A stretch of 64,000 bases of DNA, from contig CM067365.1 of NCBI GenBank assembly GCA_034401795.1, positions 10,990,145 through 11,054,144 on the forward strand, read 5' to 3'. The notes under the pieces are model-generated. The model made no database searches. It saw nothing but the letters and a program-made list of their open reading frames with translations, and was not told the DNA's origin. How positions within the stretch are numbered: the stretch's first letter is position 1; each line of letters starts with the position of its first letter. The position numbers and the translations under genes are program-made. Positions 1 through 10,980 of this stretch are shown one piece after another. Source of the stretch: Chaetoderma sp. LZ-2023a (taxonomy: Eukaryota; Mollusca; Caudofoveata; Chaetodermatida; Chaetodermatidae).

Positions 1-720
1 TCACATGGGAGGAGGGGGTTGTGGTGGATGTCTGTGTTGTTGTGGTCTGGATCTGGTAATTTCACCCTGACTATGGTGTCTTTTATTCGTTTTTTTCTTT
101 TTGAAGCCAAACAATGGTGTGTCTGGGAAGGCCAGTCTGCAGCGGTCAGTGCCCTGTAGAATTGGACAATGTTTGACAATTGTGTCTTTTAACATCATCC
201 CTGTGTGGTTGAATTCACAAACGAAGATTTGTCTCTGATTTCTTTTGGTAGTTACTGGCTTGGGAGCGGGCGGGGTTAATTAGGGAATGTCGCTCCTTCA
301 AGCGGGCCGTTTGGTGAGCATTTTGTAGGATCATTAGTGGGTAACCTCTGGCGGTATAGTGGTTTTGCATTGTGAGGCTGTTTTTCTCGAAATCTTCTGT
401 TGATGAGCATATTCTCCTTAATCTAAGGAACTGTCCATATGGGATGATTAAACCAGTAACATGTAAACCACAGTTCAGTTGGTCAGATTAAACTTCTTAA
501 GGGCAGTGACTTCAAGCTAGATATACAGTTAATTTGTATATATGCATTTATAAGGCAATGAAATGGGAAAACTGTTGGTTTAAACAGAATTTATTTTTAG
601 TCTAAGTGGGAGCACGATAAGACATACGTTTATTCCCCGGCCGCATCTCCCACATAATATACAATTATGATACATGGAGTATAATAACAAGTGATGGATG
701 CATACTATAGCCGTAATATT
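1..720. other. unassigned DNA
   Basis: I see no clear gene. A 65-codon minus-strand open stretch at 1-198 has a basic, proline-rich end and a faint likeness to the C-terminal part of some reverse-transcribing elements, but too little is present to name it. Confidence 0.3.
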
Positions 721-734
721 ACTAATGTAGTAAC

Positions 735-857
735 AAATTTGTTGAGACACTGAGGGAGAGGGGGTGAGAGAGAGAGGGAGAGGGGGTGAGAGAGAGAGTG
801 AGTGAGTGAGTGAGTGAGTGAGTGAGTGAGTGAGTGAGTGAGTGAGTGAGTGTGTGT

Positions 858-916
<59 letters not shown>

Positions 917-960
917 AGGGGTGTGCGGGTGTGGGAGAAAGAGAGAGAGAACTTGGTGCT
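735..960. repeat. GAGT / GA microsatellite
   Basis: A compound simple repeat: GAGA-rich sequence, a run of GAGT units (about 797-852), then GA repeats to about 918 and GA-rich sequence to 952. The 106-codon minus-strand open frame across it (Ser/Leu/Thr/His repeats) is a product of the repeat, not a gene. Confidence 0.95.
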
Positions 961-1200
961 GTTTACTCACATGCGTGTATAATTTCAGTATAGTACAGCT
1001 CATAAACAAGTGAATACTCCCCCGAAAACAAAACCAGGACATGATAGTTAGTACGAAATGATTGAAATGATTTGTTTAACATTTTGAATGCAACTGGACT
1101 GGACGACATCAATGTCTTAGGTAGCAATGTCTTCCAATTATATTGAATACTTTGAAATAAACGAAATCTAGGATTTCTTTTTTCACGAGAGAGTTGATAC

Positions 1201-1383
1201 TTACCTCCCTAATACTTTTGATATTGCTAAATATCGGCTTTCACTCAATAAAACACTCAGATTAAAAACAGTTAGGTGCCCCTACTGGGCAGGGAGTCAG
1301 AGGTAGTCCGGCGGATGCTCGCCCCACCACCGCGCATGCGCCGACTACTACTTCCTCTGGCTCATTTATTGGCTAACACATGC
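1201..1383. repeat. DIRS left inverted terminal repeat
   Basis: Matches the reverse complement of about 7331-7525 almost base for base, including the shared CCCTACTGGGCAGGGAGTC and GCGCATGCGC stretches. The outermost bases (1154-1200) are not shared with the other end, as is typical for DIRS. Confidence 0.9.
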
Positions 1384-1439
1384 AACTACCAAGAGCCTGA
1401 AGACCGAGCCTCTGTGGGGCGGAGAGGCCGGGTCCGTAT

Positions 1440-1541
1440 CTAGGGAGGTAAGTATCAACTCTCTCGTGAAAAAAGAAATCCTAGATTTCGTTTATTTCAC
1501 ATCAAGAGTATACTTACCTCCCTAATACTTTTGATATTGCC
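1440..1541. repeat. DIRS internal complementary region
   Basis: About 1442-1497 is the reverse complement of the left outer end (1157-1213). About 1497-1541 is the reverse complement of the right outer end (7495-7540). The two meet at a short shared TTTCA. In the DIRS replication model this segment templates the joining of the two ends into a circle. Confidence 0.9.
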
Positions 1542-2068
1542 AGAATTCGAAAGTGAATCTGGCGGGAGGGAGGCGAGGTCAAAAGACCAGCTCTTCCCTA
1601 TACGCTTTCAAGCGTTTAAGGCACTTATGACGTCTGAAACTGTGTGAAAACACAGTCAGGATTTGATAAACCATCGGATAACACAACCGATGTCTGAGAG
1701 ATGACCGATTTGTCATATGCGCTCCCCCCCCCCCCCCTTGGGAGGAAGATTAAATGACCTCAATGTCCTACACGCTCTCTTCGTACTAGTGCCAAGTACT
1801 ATAGGACAGAGACGAAAAGGCTCCATTTTCGCATACTCTCTCTAAAGAACCACAACCCACATAAACCATCACCATATTAATAACACTGGGTAACGTGACA
1901 ATACAACACAATGAACAACACATGAACAAGACTGACCTTGTTGTACTAGGAAACTGTCATCACGATTCCAGTAGAGAAGGATGATACAGTCCCGACAAGT
2001 GGTTGTCACCGTCGCTGAATGGCGAAGTATATAAGCAATGCGGAAGCACTCTTCACAACATAAAGCGG

Positions 2069-3070
2069 TTATTGTTTCAAAATCGACAAGGCGAGAGGGT
2101 TAGAGGTGTCACGGAGGTAATGGTCTGTAAAACTTGACTCACAGTGCCACTGAGCCACTGACATAATATCATCCACAGGGACCCCATTAAACAGGGCAGT
2201 GGATGTCACGACACCGCGGACACTGTGAGCCTTGGCCACGTCAACCTGTCGCCCGGTGGCGGATTTGTGACAAAATTGAATACATTCCACAATCCACCTA
2301 GAAATGGTGTCCTTAGACGCCCTACCATGGGGTTCAATATATGACAACCATAACGCTGACTGGTCGGTACGCCACTCCGAAGTACGCTGTTTGTACCGGA
2401 GCAGCGCCCGTACGGGGCACCATACTTTAGAATTAGGATCATATCTAGTTAAAGATGGCAAAAAATAGGCTGACCTGGATATTTCAATGACTGATTTTTA
2501 GACAAGAAATTAATCCTAGGTAGAAGCTTAAGGCCTTCCCCTGTAACCACAAAACGGTCAACCTCGGCTGATAAGGCGTGAATTTCACTCCTACGCCTCG
2601 CCGAGGCCGCAGCAATTAAAAATACAGTTTTAAGAGTTAACATTTTCATAGAAATGGAACTAAGTGGTTCAAAAGGCTTATCACCTAGCACCTGGAGCAC
2701 CAGTGATAAACTCCAAGACGGAATCAGTGGAGGATTCCTTGGTCTTAGATTGCCCATGCCTTTAATTAATACATTTAATGTACTTACTTCATCACTCCCC
2801 CTATTAGCCAAGCAAGGAATAACAGTCATTAAAGCTGATTTATAACCAGCAATAGAGTTAGGCTTGAGGCTATAGGCATCATATAGGTGACAGAGGAAAT
2901 CAGCCACTACCTGAATAGATGATTCCATTGGATCAATACATCTTTTTGAGCACCACTCTGCAAATCTGTTGATTTTATAATTATATGCTCTGGAGGTTGA
3001 CCCCCTCCTGGCTTTGGCCATAAACATGGCCGCTTGCTCAGAAAAGCCCTCCTTAATTCTAGATTCCTTG
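2069..3070 (-). pseudogene. DIRS tyrosine recombinase region
   Basis: Encodes a phage-integrase-like tyrosine recombinase, the enzyme DIRS elements use in place of a DDE integrase. The N-terminal core-binding half reads from about SRIKEGFSEQ. The catalytic half shows the box I arginine in ASARRRSEIHAL, an HxxR box (HSVR) and a tyrosine near the C-terminus in FTDHYLRD. The start of the region overlaps the end of the RT/RNase H gene in another frame, as is usual for DIRS. It is treated as a fossil: the reading frame looks broken about once. Identity is well supported by the catalytic residues and by context. Confidence 0.8.
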
Positions 3071-4925
3071 ACAACATCCACGCAGTCAATCGGAACATTG
3101 ACGGATTGTCGTGAAGGGCCTTGCCCTGGAAGATAAGGTCGTCCATCAGAGGCAGCGGAACCGGATTGCAGACCAGAAGGTCCAGCAGATCCGTATACCA
3201 TGATCGGCTTGGCCAATCCGGGGCGATCAGAAGCACTTGGCACTCCTGCTGCCTGATTTTCTGAAGCACCTTTGGAATCAGGATTGCTGGGGGGAATGCG
3301 TATGCATACATTCCCTCCCAGCTGATAGCTAACGCATCTGTTGCGAAAGCGCTTGGGTCTGGAATCGGAGAGACGTACGTCGTCATCTTCGCATTCTTCT
3401 TCGTTGCGAACAAATCTATGTTGGGTTTCCCCCAATGGTCGAACAGACGATCCGCCACACATTGATTTAGTTGCCATTCCGTGGGTAAAACACTCATCCT
3501 TCGGCTCAATGAGTCTGCTAGCAGATTTAACCTCCCCGGAATATGAACTGCCTTCAAGGTGATCCCATGATCCAGGCACCAACAAAGCAGTTTCCATGTC
3601 ATCATACAGAGACTGGGCGACTTCGTTCCGCCCTGGCGGTTTATGTAAGTCACTACTGTTGAGTTGTCTGAACGAATTAGAACAATCTTGCCCTGAACTT
3701 TCTGTAAGAAATGTTCCAGGCCCAGGACTACTGCTCTTAGCTCTAGTAGATTGATATGTTCCTTGGACTGATCCAGATCCCAAAGCCCTGATACTGTGGA
3801 CTCTTCCAGACAAGCTCCCCACCCCTCCATCGATGCATCTGTATACACAGTCACCTGAGGGTGGGGAGGGGTTAGCAAAACCCCCGGCAAGAGATTCTCT
3901 GTATTCAACCACCATTGCAGGTGGTGAATCAGAGGCGCCAACACTGACACGTTCGAGTCCAGCGAACCTGAACTCTGGGTCCACTGTGTCATGAGAAACA
4001 ACTGGATCGGGCGCCTGCGCAAGGCGGCCTGCGGAATGACTGGTTCCAAAGAAACCATCAAGCCCAGCATTCTCAAGTAAACCCGCGCCAGGACATGACG
4101 ACTGTCGCACACCGACTGTATTACCGAGATGAGTATTTGAACCCTCTCCTGAGTGGGGTACACATACCCCGTCTCCAGATCGAAGAACATGCCCAGGTAA
4201 ACAAACTTCTGGGATGGAGTTAGCTCTGATTTCGGGAAATTGATCATCCAGCCCAAGTCCAAGAGAGTTTTCAAAACAATCTCCAGATTGGCTGACAACG
4301 ATTCCCGGGTGTGTGCTTTCAACAGCCAGTCGTCTATGTACGTGTGGACTGCTATGCTTCTCCTGCGGAGGTATGCAGTGATCGCGAGAACCACACGGGT
4401 GAAGACCCGAGGAGCCGTGGAAATCCCGAAGGGTAACACCCTGAATTCCCACCGCCGGCCCTGAAATGCGAATCTCAGGAAGCGACGGAAACTCCTCTCT
4501 ATGGGAATGTGGAAATACGCATCCTTCAAATCTATGGAAGCGGTCCACATTCCTCGCTCCAACCCCGCCAATACCGAGCGCACAGTCTCCATCTTGAAAC
4601 TGGGCGTCTCTAAGAACTTGTTCAAAGGCTTGAGGTTGAGAATCGGCCTCCACCCTCCGGTGTTTTTCTTCACTAAGAAGAGGGTTGAATAGAAGCCCGG
4701 GCACCTCTGTGCCGGCTGAATGGCTTCTTTTAGTATGAGGGAATTTATTTCCTCCTCTATACACAACCTCTGATCCGGATCCCGTGGAATAGGAGTCCAG
4801 ATCGGCGCGAGAGACAGTCGCGATGGCGGGCCTGTCACCCAGTCGGGACGATACCCGACGGAAAGCCATCGCAAGACTAAACGGTCCTGAGTCAACCGCT
4901 TCCACTCTGGCAAGTGGCCGGCCAA
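2907..4925 (-). CDS. DIRS reverse transcriptase / RNase H
   Basis: A 672-codon open frame. The reverse transcriptase part covers about residues 40-270, with an INSLILKEAIQ-type N-terminal box, the box A motif IDLKDAYFHIP and the active-site motif YIDDWLL in place of the usual YxDD. RNase H follows from about residue 365, with VYTDASMEGWG, the LLELRAV box and RSDNSTVV supplying its acidic residues. The remaining 150 or so residues are typical DIRS connector sequence leading into the recombinase. The enzyme copies element RNA into DNA and removes the template. The gene overlaps the end of the gag-like gene upstream and the recombinase region downstream, which suggests coupled translation or a shared transcript. 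The frame looks whole. Confidence 0.9.
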   Translation of the reverse strand: MAGHLPEWKRLTQDRLVLRWLSVGYRPDWVTGPPSRLSLAPIWTPIPRDPDQRLCIEEEINSLILKEAIQPAQRCPGFYSTLFLVKKNTGGWRPILNLKPLNKFLETPSFKMETVRSVLAGLERGMWTASIDLKDAYFHIPIERSFRRFLRFAFQGRRWEFRVLPFGISTAPRVFTRVVLAITAYLRRRSIAVHTYIDDWLLKAHTRESLSANLEIVLKTLLDLGWMINFPKSELTPSQKFVYLGMFFDLETGYVYPTQERVQILISVIQSVCDSRHVLARVYLRMLGLMVSLEPVIPQAALRRRPIQLFLMTQWTQSSGSLDSNVSVLAPLIHHLQWWLNTENLLPGVLLTPPHPQVTVYTDASMEGWGACLEESTVSGLWDLDQSKEHINLLELRAVVLGLEHFLQKVQGKIVLIRSDNSTVVTYINRQGGTKSPSLCMMTWKLLCWCLDHGITLKAVHIPGRLNLLADSLSRRMSVLPTEWQLNQCVADRLFDHWGKPNIDLFATKKNAKMTTYVSPIPDPSAFATDALAISWEGMYAYAFPPAILIPKVLQKIRQQECQVLLIAPDWPSRSWYTDLLDLLVCNPVPLPLMDDLIFQGKALHDNPSMFRLTAWMLSRNLELRRAFLSKRPCLWPKPGGGQPPEHIIIKSTDLQSGAQKDVLIQWNHLFR

Positions 4926-6505
4926 ACGGCCTGTAGCAGCTGGGAGACGTGGGACAGAGCGGCAATCGACGCCCTCCCACTCTCCTCCGCATCACACAGC
5001 GCGGCATTCGCCGAACGCAACGCGTTTGAGCACAAGACTCCCGTGTCAGAACGGGAGCCCGGCCGCGCATCTTCGCCTAAAGCCGCGCGATCATCCACGC
5101 TTGGCTTTGGCACCACACCGTACCGCTGGTATTCCAGGGGCACGATGCGGCAACGCTTCGCCACCTCGCGAGGGGCCTTCGCGAGACGTCCATTAACCTT
5201 AATGGACGCCTCCGCCGCTTCGAACATGTCCACGACATGCTCAGCCAGCGGCAGAGATGGCATAGCGGTAGCCGCCGGCCTACCAGCTAACCACGGCCTA
5301 TGGTCACGCTGGCTAGCCGGCAGCTCCACGGGTAGATCGGGCCGAACACTTACCAGCCACTGGCAAGCGTCCGACCAATCCTCCTCCGTGGCTAACTGCG
5401 AGCGCTCTACTAGACGAGGGCCTTCGTCTTCCTCCAGAGCACTCGCAGTTGACGTCGACGGCGGATAAGCTGATACCCCTGGCAAGCCCGGAAAAGCATG
5501 CGGGCCCGAGAGAGCAGGCATGCTAAACTCCGCGGCTTGACCAGGAGCAGGCGCCGTGGCAGAGCGTGGGGTAAACACCGCCCTACCGCGGCCCTGACCA
5601 GCACCAGCGACACCATCGGCAAGCCGAGGTATGCGGTATCCGTGGTCAACAGCACCGCCCGGGGACACCTTCTGGACCGTGAAATCTACTCCTGCGAGAG
5701 TAGAACCACGGAACACGTCGTCTGTATTCCCCGCGAGGGGTGCACAGACGTCGTATTCCATGGCCACGTCCTCAGAAGGCGACCCTAGCAGGAGATCCTC
5801 TTCCTCCTGGCCAGAAAGATTAGACTCCGGGTCAGCAAAGAGAGCTAACCCGGACTGGCCAGGAAAGGTGCCATAGGAGGCTTTGACACCCGCGGCGCGC
5901 GGATACCCAGGGTCTGATGAGCAGACCGCGGGTCCCAGCAACAACCGTTGTCCACGGCCCCTCGGCGCGGCGCCATGCCTGCTGCCAGGGTCTTGGACTG
6001 CCCCCAACAAAGGGGCCACCTCTGAATCCACAAACGGACCGGACCTAAAGAGACCGGATTCAGAGGCGGGGATCACCTGCTCGTAAGCAGATGCCGAGGA
6101 CAACAAAGGAGCTGGCCCAGGGAGCATGCTGCGAAGCAACTCTGGGACCAAATCCTTTATTGTCCTCTGCATCTCTTGCAACATTTCGGACCTGAAGGCC
6201 TCCATATCCACCGCGGATGAGGCCTTCTTCTTACCCTTCTTACTACCCTCCTTCTTCTTCTTCCTCTCTTCCTCCATCACCTTCTCCCTTGCCTGCAATG
6301 AGAGAAAATCAGACATTAGATCTCCCCCCCACTGCTTACATACATCGCACTTCAGCAACGGTCCACAGGGACTGCAGCTGAAGCACAAGTGCGGTACGAA
6401 TCTATTCTTCAGAAACCTCCCGCAGGACGGGCAACCAGGTCTCTGAAACAGGACAAGGACAAGGACAATGAGCAAGATAGTTAAGGTTAGCGAACTCAAA
6501 ACCAA
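4892..6505 (-). CDS. DIRS gag-like protein
   Basis: A 537-codon open frame in the first position of the element, where DIRS gag lies. Near the N-terminus it has a cysteine-rich segment (CPSC, CFSCSPCG, CDVC) that may bind zinc and nucleic acid. A strongly basic lysine-rich stretch follows at about residues 75-95, then a long, low-complexity Ala/Gly/Pro/Ser region. The first 20 or so residues are hydrophobic, so the true start may be a later methionine or a spliced exon. Function as a structural RNA-binding protein is inferred from position and composition, since DIRS gag is poorly conserved. Confidence 0.65.
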   Translation of the reverse strand: MVLSSLTLTILLIVLVLVLFQRPGCPSCGRFLKNRFVPHLCFSCSPCGPLLKCDVCKQWGGDLMSDFLSLQAREKVMEEERKKKKEGSKKGKKKASSAVDMEAFRSEMLQEMQRTIKDLVPELLRSMLPGPAPLLSSASAYEQVIPASESGLFRSGPFVDSEVAPLLGAVQDPGSRHGAAPRGRGQRLLLGPAVCSSDPGYPRAAGVKASYGTFPGQSGLALFADPESNLSGQEEEDLLLGSPSEDVAMEYDVCAPLAGNTDDVFRGSTLAGVDFTVQKVSPGGAVDHGYRIPRLADGVAGAGQGRGRAVFTPRSATAPAPGQAAEFSMPALSGPHAFPGLPGVSAYPPSTSTASALEEDEGPRLVERSQLATEEDWSDACQWLVSVRPDLPVELPASQRDHRPWLAGRPAATAMPSLPLAEHVVDMFEAAEASIKVNGRLAKAPREVAKRCRIVPLEYQRYGVVPKPSVDDRAALGEDARPGSRSDTGVLCSNALRSANAALCDAEESGRASIAALSHVSQLLQAVWPATCQSGSG

Positions 6506-7330
6506 CTAAAAAGAGAGGGACAGGATCCTCAAGATCGCAAGTCAAGAAGAACCAGCCGTGGACAAAACGTTAAATGTTAATAAAGGCCAAGGCCGATTAT
6601 GACGTCATCAATCCCGTGACCAAAATAATCGATCCGCAACAAGCACCAAGTGCAAGAACGAATTGTATAAGTAACCGGAACATTTCCGTTGAATTGGCAT
6701 TTCGAGTACACAACAATCAGATATACAGAGATAACTCCTTCCAATTCTAGCATTGGCAAAAAAGGAAATTATCTCCCCTTTTGTTTATCAATAATTAGAT
6801 ACCTGACACTTGTACAGACAAACCATCCAACGTGATGTACCGGAGAACTCCACCATAGTACGCCTCTACATTCTCTCCACCGAAGGGGAAGGAATTGGAT
6901 CAAGAGGGCAAAGTGAGAAGACCTTTATAATAGGCCTCCAACTCACTGAACATAGATTTTTTGGTTAGATAACCTAACAGTATTAGTAGGAAATGGAACC
7001 GTGGTGGAGAGAAACATATCCTCTTGTGCCGAGAAGTCCATCAAAGCTTCTACGTGATACCTGTGGACAAAAACACAAAGAGAAATGAGACTTATGAAGC
7101 ACCATGTTGTAAAAAACAAACACAAACAGGCGCTAATCACGGTAAGCGCGAGTCCCGGAAACACATTAAACCGGGACAAAACACGCTAGCATATCAAAGA
7201 AGTCACCTGATAAAGAGATCCAGCTCCTTCCAAAGGTGAGTCCTCTCTTTCCGACATGCCACGAACGTACAACAATCGTCAAATAAGTGAAAAACAAGGT
7301 AAACGCGCAGAAAATGTAGAGTAGCACAAA
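6506..7330. other. DIRS 5' leader, no gene seen
   Basis: The untranslated 5' part of the element (minus-strand sense) between the right terminal repeat and gag. Only short unconvincing open frames occur. A TGACGTCA box lies near 6600. Confidence 0.6.
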
Positions 7331-7525
7331 ACCGCATGTAACCCTTAGCCAATAAATGAGCAAAGAGGAAGTAGTAGTCGGCGCATGCGCGGTGGTGGGG
7401 CGAGCATCCGCCGGACTACCTCTGACTCCCTGCCCAGTAGGGGCACCTAACTGTTTTTAATCTGAGTGTTTTATTGAGTGAAAGCCGATATTTAGCAATA
7501 TCAAAAGTATTAGGGAGGTAAGTAT
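7331..7525. repeat. DIRS right inverted terminal repeat
   Basis: Reverse complement of 1201-1383, beginning inside the element at the AGCCAATAAATGAG stretch. In element sense this is the 5' terminus, so it probably carries the promoter. Confidence 0.9.
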
Positions 7526-7542
7526 ACTCTTGATGTGAAAAT

Positions 7543-7899
7543 TGTTTATTGTTGTCAAATCATCTTAACAAATTTTAATTGACAACACAGTAAATCTAAA
7601 TTTTAAGGCAACCGTAAATGAGAGCTATTGCATATTTTAGAGTTGTTTGTGGATTACCACAGGATTAGCTCACGAGTCATACATAATACCTTAAATTTCT
7701 TGCTTTCCCCTTCTTCCTTTAGCAGAAACCCAGTCGGCCCAATCTCTCTGAGTATGTAGATACATGTAGTCTCATTCAGTGCCTGGTCTTGTCTCCAGCT
7801 GGCCGTGTCACTGATTGTTCTCTGCCAGCTAACACTGCGAGACATACTGCCATATCATCAGTCACACACTCCAATCAGAACACTGCAAATAATCACGGC
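7543..7899. other. unassigned DNA
   Basis: Flank between the DIRS element and the first hairpin MITE. No gene or repeat recognised. Confidence 0.4.
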
Positions 7900-8140
7900 T
7901 TAACCATTTAACACTTGAATTTGTTCAGCAAAATCTAAATTTTCTCATAGAAAATGTCCATTTGCAGACCAAGAGAAGACTATCTTTTGAAAATTTACCA
8001 CTGGAATGACTGGTTCGGTTATCGAGCCAGTCTTTCCAGTGGTAAATTTTCAAAAATAGTCTTCTCTTGGTCTTTAAATGGACATTTCTCAAGACCACTC
8101 CAAAAGCTGTTTTTGGCTGATATGAGTGTTAAAGGGTTAA
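7900..8140. mobile_element. hairpin MITE, family A
   Basis: A 241-bp long palindrome bounded by TTAA. The left arm contains GTCCATTTGCAGACCAAGAG and TTTACCACTGGAATGACTGG; the right arm repeats both in reverse complement, meeting near 8025. The ends read TTAACCATTTAAC and GTTAAAGGGTTAA. At least 15 related copies occur in the window. It has no coding capacity, and the mobilising transposase is not known from this sequence. Confidence 0.8.
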
Positions 8141-8344
8141 TAGCAGAGTCAACATAATTACATGTACCATTTTTAAAGTAGGTTTGTGTGATTACCGGTA
8201 TTGATGTGGCATGTTTGAATGATCATCATCACAATCAATTATTTAATAATAATGGTGATTACTCGATTAACAAGACTGGGTACAAACTAACCACGCATAG
8301 CAACAAAGGCATTTTAATGATGAAAACTGCAATAGTGTAACTTA

Positions 8345-8410
8345 GAAATATCAATTTGCAGGACAAGAGAACTATTTTTGAAGATCAGTTACCATAAGTT
8401 GTTATGGGAC
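8345..8410. repeat. half copy of hairpin family A
   Basis: Resembles one arm of the family (AATTTGCAGGACAAGAGAAC and the TTTTTGAA tract) without the other arm. Confidence 0.45.
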
Positions 8411-8524
8411 GTAGGATGCTCCTATATGTCCAGATCTTCGCACTCTTGATCTGTGTCTACAACTACTTGCATGGTGTGCCTGAAAGTATCATTTTTGGCC
8501 TCATAGTTGTAGATGATGTCTTGA

Positions 8525-9420
8525 TGTTGTTAGTTATTGTCTAGCTGTTTCACAACAGTTTCTACAGTTGGCAGATTGATCACATCCTCTGGCAGGCTGT
8601 TCCATGGTTTGGCTACTCTGATTACAAAGCTGTTTTGCTGCAGTCTCATCTTGGCTTTTTTCTTGAAGATCTTCATGCTGTGCCCTCTTGTTGCTGAGTT
8701 TCTTAGTAGGATATCACACTTGGTCGTATTTGTCATCTAGAATCTTATATCTTTCTCCAATAGGCCAGCGATGGCAGCTTCAAGGTCCTCAGGTGATCTT
8801 TATACTTTAGCTCCTTCACGCCTGGAATCAGTTTTGCTGCTCTTGTTTGCGCATTCTCTATCATGGTCCCAGTTTTCTGGAGAGAATGCCACATGGTACT
8901 CGCATATTCTAGCTAGGGTCTGACTAGCACTTTATAAAGCCATTTGAATGTTTCCTGATCAATATATATATCTACATACATAAAAGATCTGCAGATAATT
9001 CCTATCAGCTATGTCGCTTTGTTTACCTTCTCTTCTATGTACTCCTCAAAGGATAGTTTACTGTCAATGGTGACACCCAAGATCTTTTTCTTTGTCGACC
9101 GTTAACAATTTGATTTCTCCTGATGAACTATTGTCACTCATTCTCAGATTACCTGCCCACGGTCATCAGTTTGCATTTGTCAGGATGGAATCTCAATAGC
9201 CAATCATCCGACCAGTTTTGTAGGCTGTACATAGAGGTCTTCTTGTAGACCAGTCTATTTGATCTACCTCACTTCTAATCTGGCGATAAACTTTGGTGTC
9301 ATCTGCAATGCATACTTGTATGTGTCTGCATATAATCTCTCTGGCAGCTCAGTAGCATGCTGCTTAAAACATCTGACGACAATGCTTCCAGCGATATATT
9401 TTCAAAGACGTTGACTTGTG
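8525..9420 (-). mobile_element. decayed Jockey/CR1-like LINE, 3' part
   Basis: The minus-strand frame at 8530-8736 encodes the C-terminal box seen in the other LINEs here: NSFVIRVAKPWNSLPEDVI, comparable with the FANRVAPHWNSLP box in the LINE at 40065-41630. Sequence to about 9420 keeps the order of the RT C-terminal region on the minus strand but is much decayed (for example a trace of the 'TPKFIA' and 'HPDKCKL' boxes). It is a 5'-truncated, old copy with many breaks. Confidence 0.7.
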
Positions 9421-10002
9421 GAAGCCGTAGTTAATCTTATTGCTGTTGTTATCATTTTCTCTGTTAATCGCTACCAGTCTCCTTTTCTGTACTAGTCTTA
9501 CTTTATGCTATCCAGAAAAATGCAGCCAAAGAATGCCTAGTTACAATCATTATTGGTCTAATAGCAGTTATTCTTGTTCCAGACATGGTCATTTTAGCTT
9601 GCAGTCATTATAACCCCCAACAAACCCCCCTTGTGGGTTGGTCTGTAGTTTTATTAACCACTATAAAACATACTTACCGTTCAATCACTACTTGCTAAAT
9701 CAACTACTCTGCATTTAGCCACCAGAATAAGATTTTTATGCTTGCTTACAAACCCCCATATGCCTATTCCATTTCTATGTATACCCTCAACCAGGCTACT
9801 GGTAGGGTACACCCCCAGCATATGACCTGATAGAGAGTGGCACCAGTCTGTACTCACTCCTTGGTGACACCTGTCACTGAGCATGCTCGCGCATGCGCAT
9901 AGGAGCCCAAATAGGAAACAGATTCGCTTTTCTAAATTTAAGTGCCAAATATTACAAACAGATTCTCAAATCATTCCCATGCGGGGTGGTTGAGACCGGG
10001 TC

Positions 10003-10140
10003 GTAGTGATTGAATGTTTTAGAGTGGTTAATAAAAATACAGATCAACCCACAAGGGAGGTCTGTTGGGGGTTGTTATTACACCACAAAAACATTCATTA
10101 CCATTCAATCACTACTAGCTAAATCTGTAGATTTGGTCAG
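10003..10140. repeat. internal complementary region of the second DIRS
   Basis: Reverse complement of the left end around 9608-9700, including CCCACAAGGG and TTGGGGGTT, then a forward-like copy of the CATTCAATCACTACT sequence. Confidence 0.7.
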
Positions 10141-10472
10141 TGCCCCACTTAAAAACCCTTGGTAGGTGGAGATTTGAGAATCATTAAACAAGGATAAAAA
10201 TTAAACAACTCATATCCAAATGTTAATAAAATAACATAATAGTGCATCCATAACAAATCACACAGTGATTATCAAACAAGTAAAATTGTCAACTCAATGA
10301 AATAAACAAAACAAGAGAATATTCTCACCATATCTGACAGACATACAGACTAATGAAATTGGTGAGATGTGCTTGGTAAATGTGCATGTCTTGTTTTGTT
10401 AAAAACGTTATATTTCTAAAAAAGGAGGCCGCTGGGCTTTGATCCTTTAAATAGAAAGAAGTAAAAGTCGAT

Positions 10473-10980
10473 TCAGATTTCCAACCTGCGACTTGCATTC
10501 ATGACGTCATCCAATGATGAGCCGGTGAAAAGAGCGAAGGAGGAAGCCATACCACGAAGGTCGAGAGCCTGGACATGGGCTAAATTGACATCACCTGGGG
10601 AGGCAATCTTATGGCATAATTTTATGGTCTCACAGATCCATCTGACAACTGTGGCCTTAGAAACTGGTCTAGCCACCTCCTCCACGTACGGAACCCATAA
10701 GTGCGAAGAATCGGAGCATTTTAAAATTGGTATGACGTTTATAGACTTTTAAGGCCCTGACAGGACACCAGAATCTGTCCGATGGTGAAACAGCCAATAC
10801 AAATTTAAGAATAAAAGGATTGGCTGAGTAACGGTTAAACTGGGTCTTCGATAAAAAATCCCTTCTGGGATATAAAATTAGACCGTCCCCAGAATCGATA
10901 AATCTTTCTTTTTCTGTGGAAAGAGAATGAATTTTGGATCTTTTCCTAGCTGAAGAGGCAGCAACAAGGAAAACAGTCAA
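10473..10980 (-). pseudogene. DIRS tyrosine recombinase remnant
   Basis: Two minus-strand open pieces match the recombinase of the first DIRS by motif: ASSARKRSKIHSL aligns with its ASARRRSEIHAL box, FWCPVRAL with its VWCPVRAL, and RWICETIKLCHKIA with its RWIVECIQFCHKSA. Fossil only. Confidence 0.8.

Larger units (their letters stand above)
1154..7542 (-). mobile_element. DIRS-type tyrosine-recombinase retrotransposon, nearly whole
   Basis: This is a retrotransposon of the DIRS order, read on the minus strand. From its 5' side (right) it holds a gag-like gene, an RT/RNase H gene, a tyrosine recombinase region, and an internal complementary region just inside the left terminal repeat. The ends carry inverted, not direct, repeats. 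The outer sequence of each end occurs again, in reverse complement and joined, at 1440-1541. That layout is the known DIRS signature and fixes the outer limits at about 1154 and 7542. DIRS elements are held to replicate through a circular intermediate and to insert with a tyrosine recombinase, normally without target duplication; none is seen here. The element looks close to whole, with about one break in its coding part, so it is probably a fairly recent arrival. Confidence 0.9.

Noticed and set aside
1-198. Minus-strand frame as a retroelement C-terminus
   Set aside because: Likeness is faint and the frame is cut by the window edge; not enough to call.
722-1042. 106-codon Ser/Leu/Thr-rich frame
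   Set aside because: Read-out of the GA/GAGT microsatellite.
4914-6446. Plus-strand open frames of 67-184 codons
   Set aside because: Antisense shadows of the GC-rich DIRS gag-like gene.
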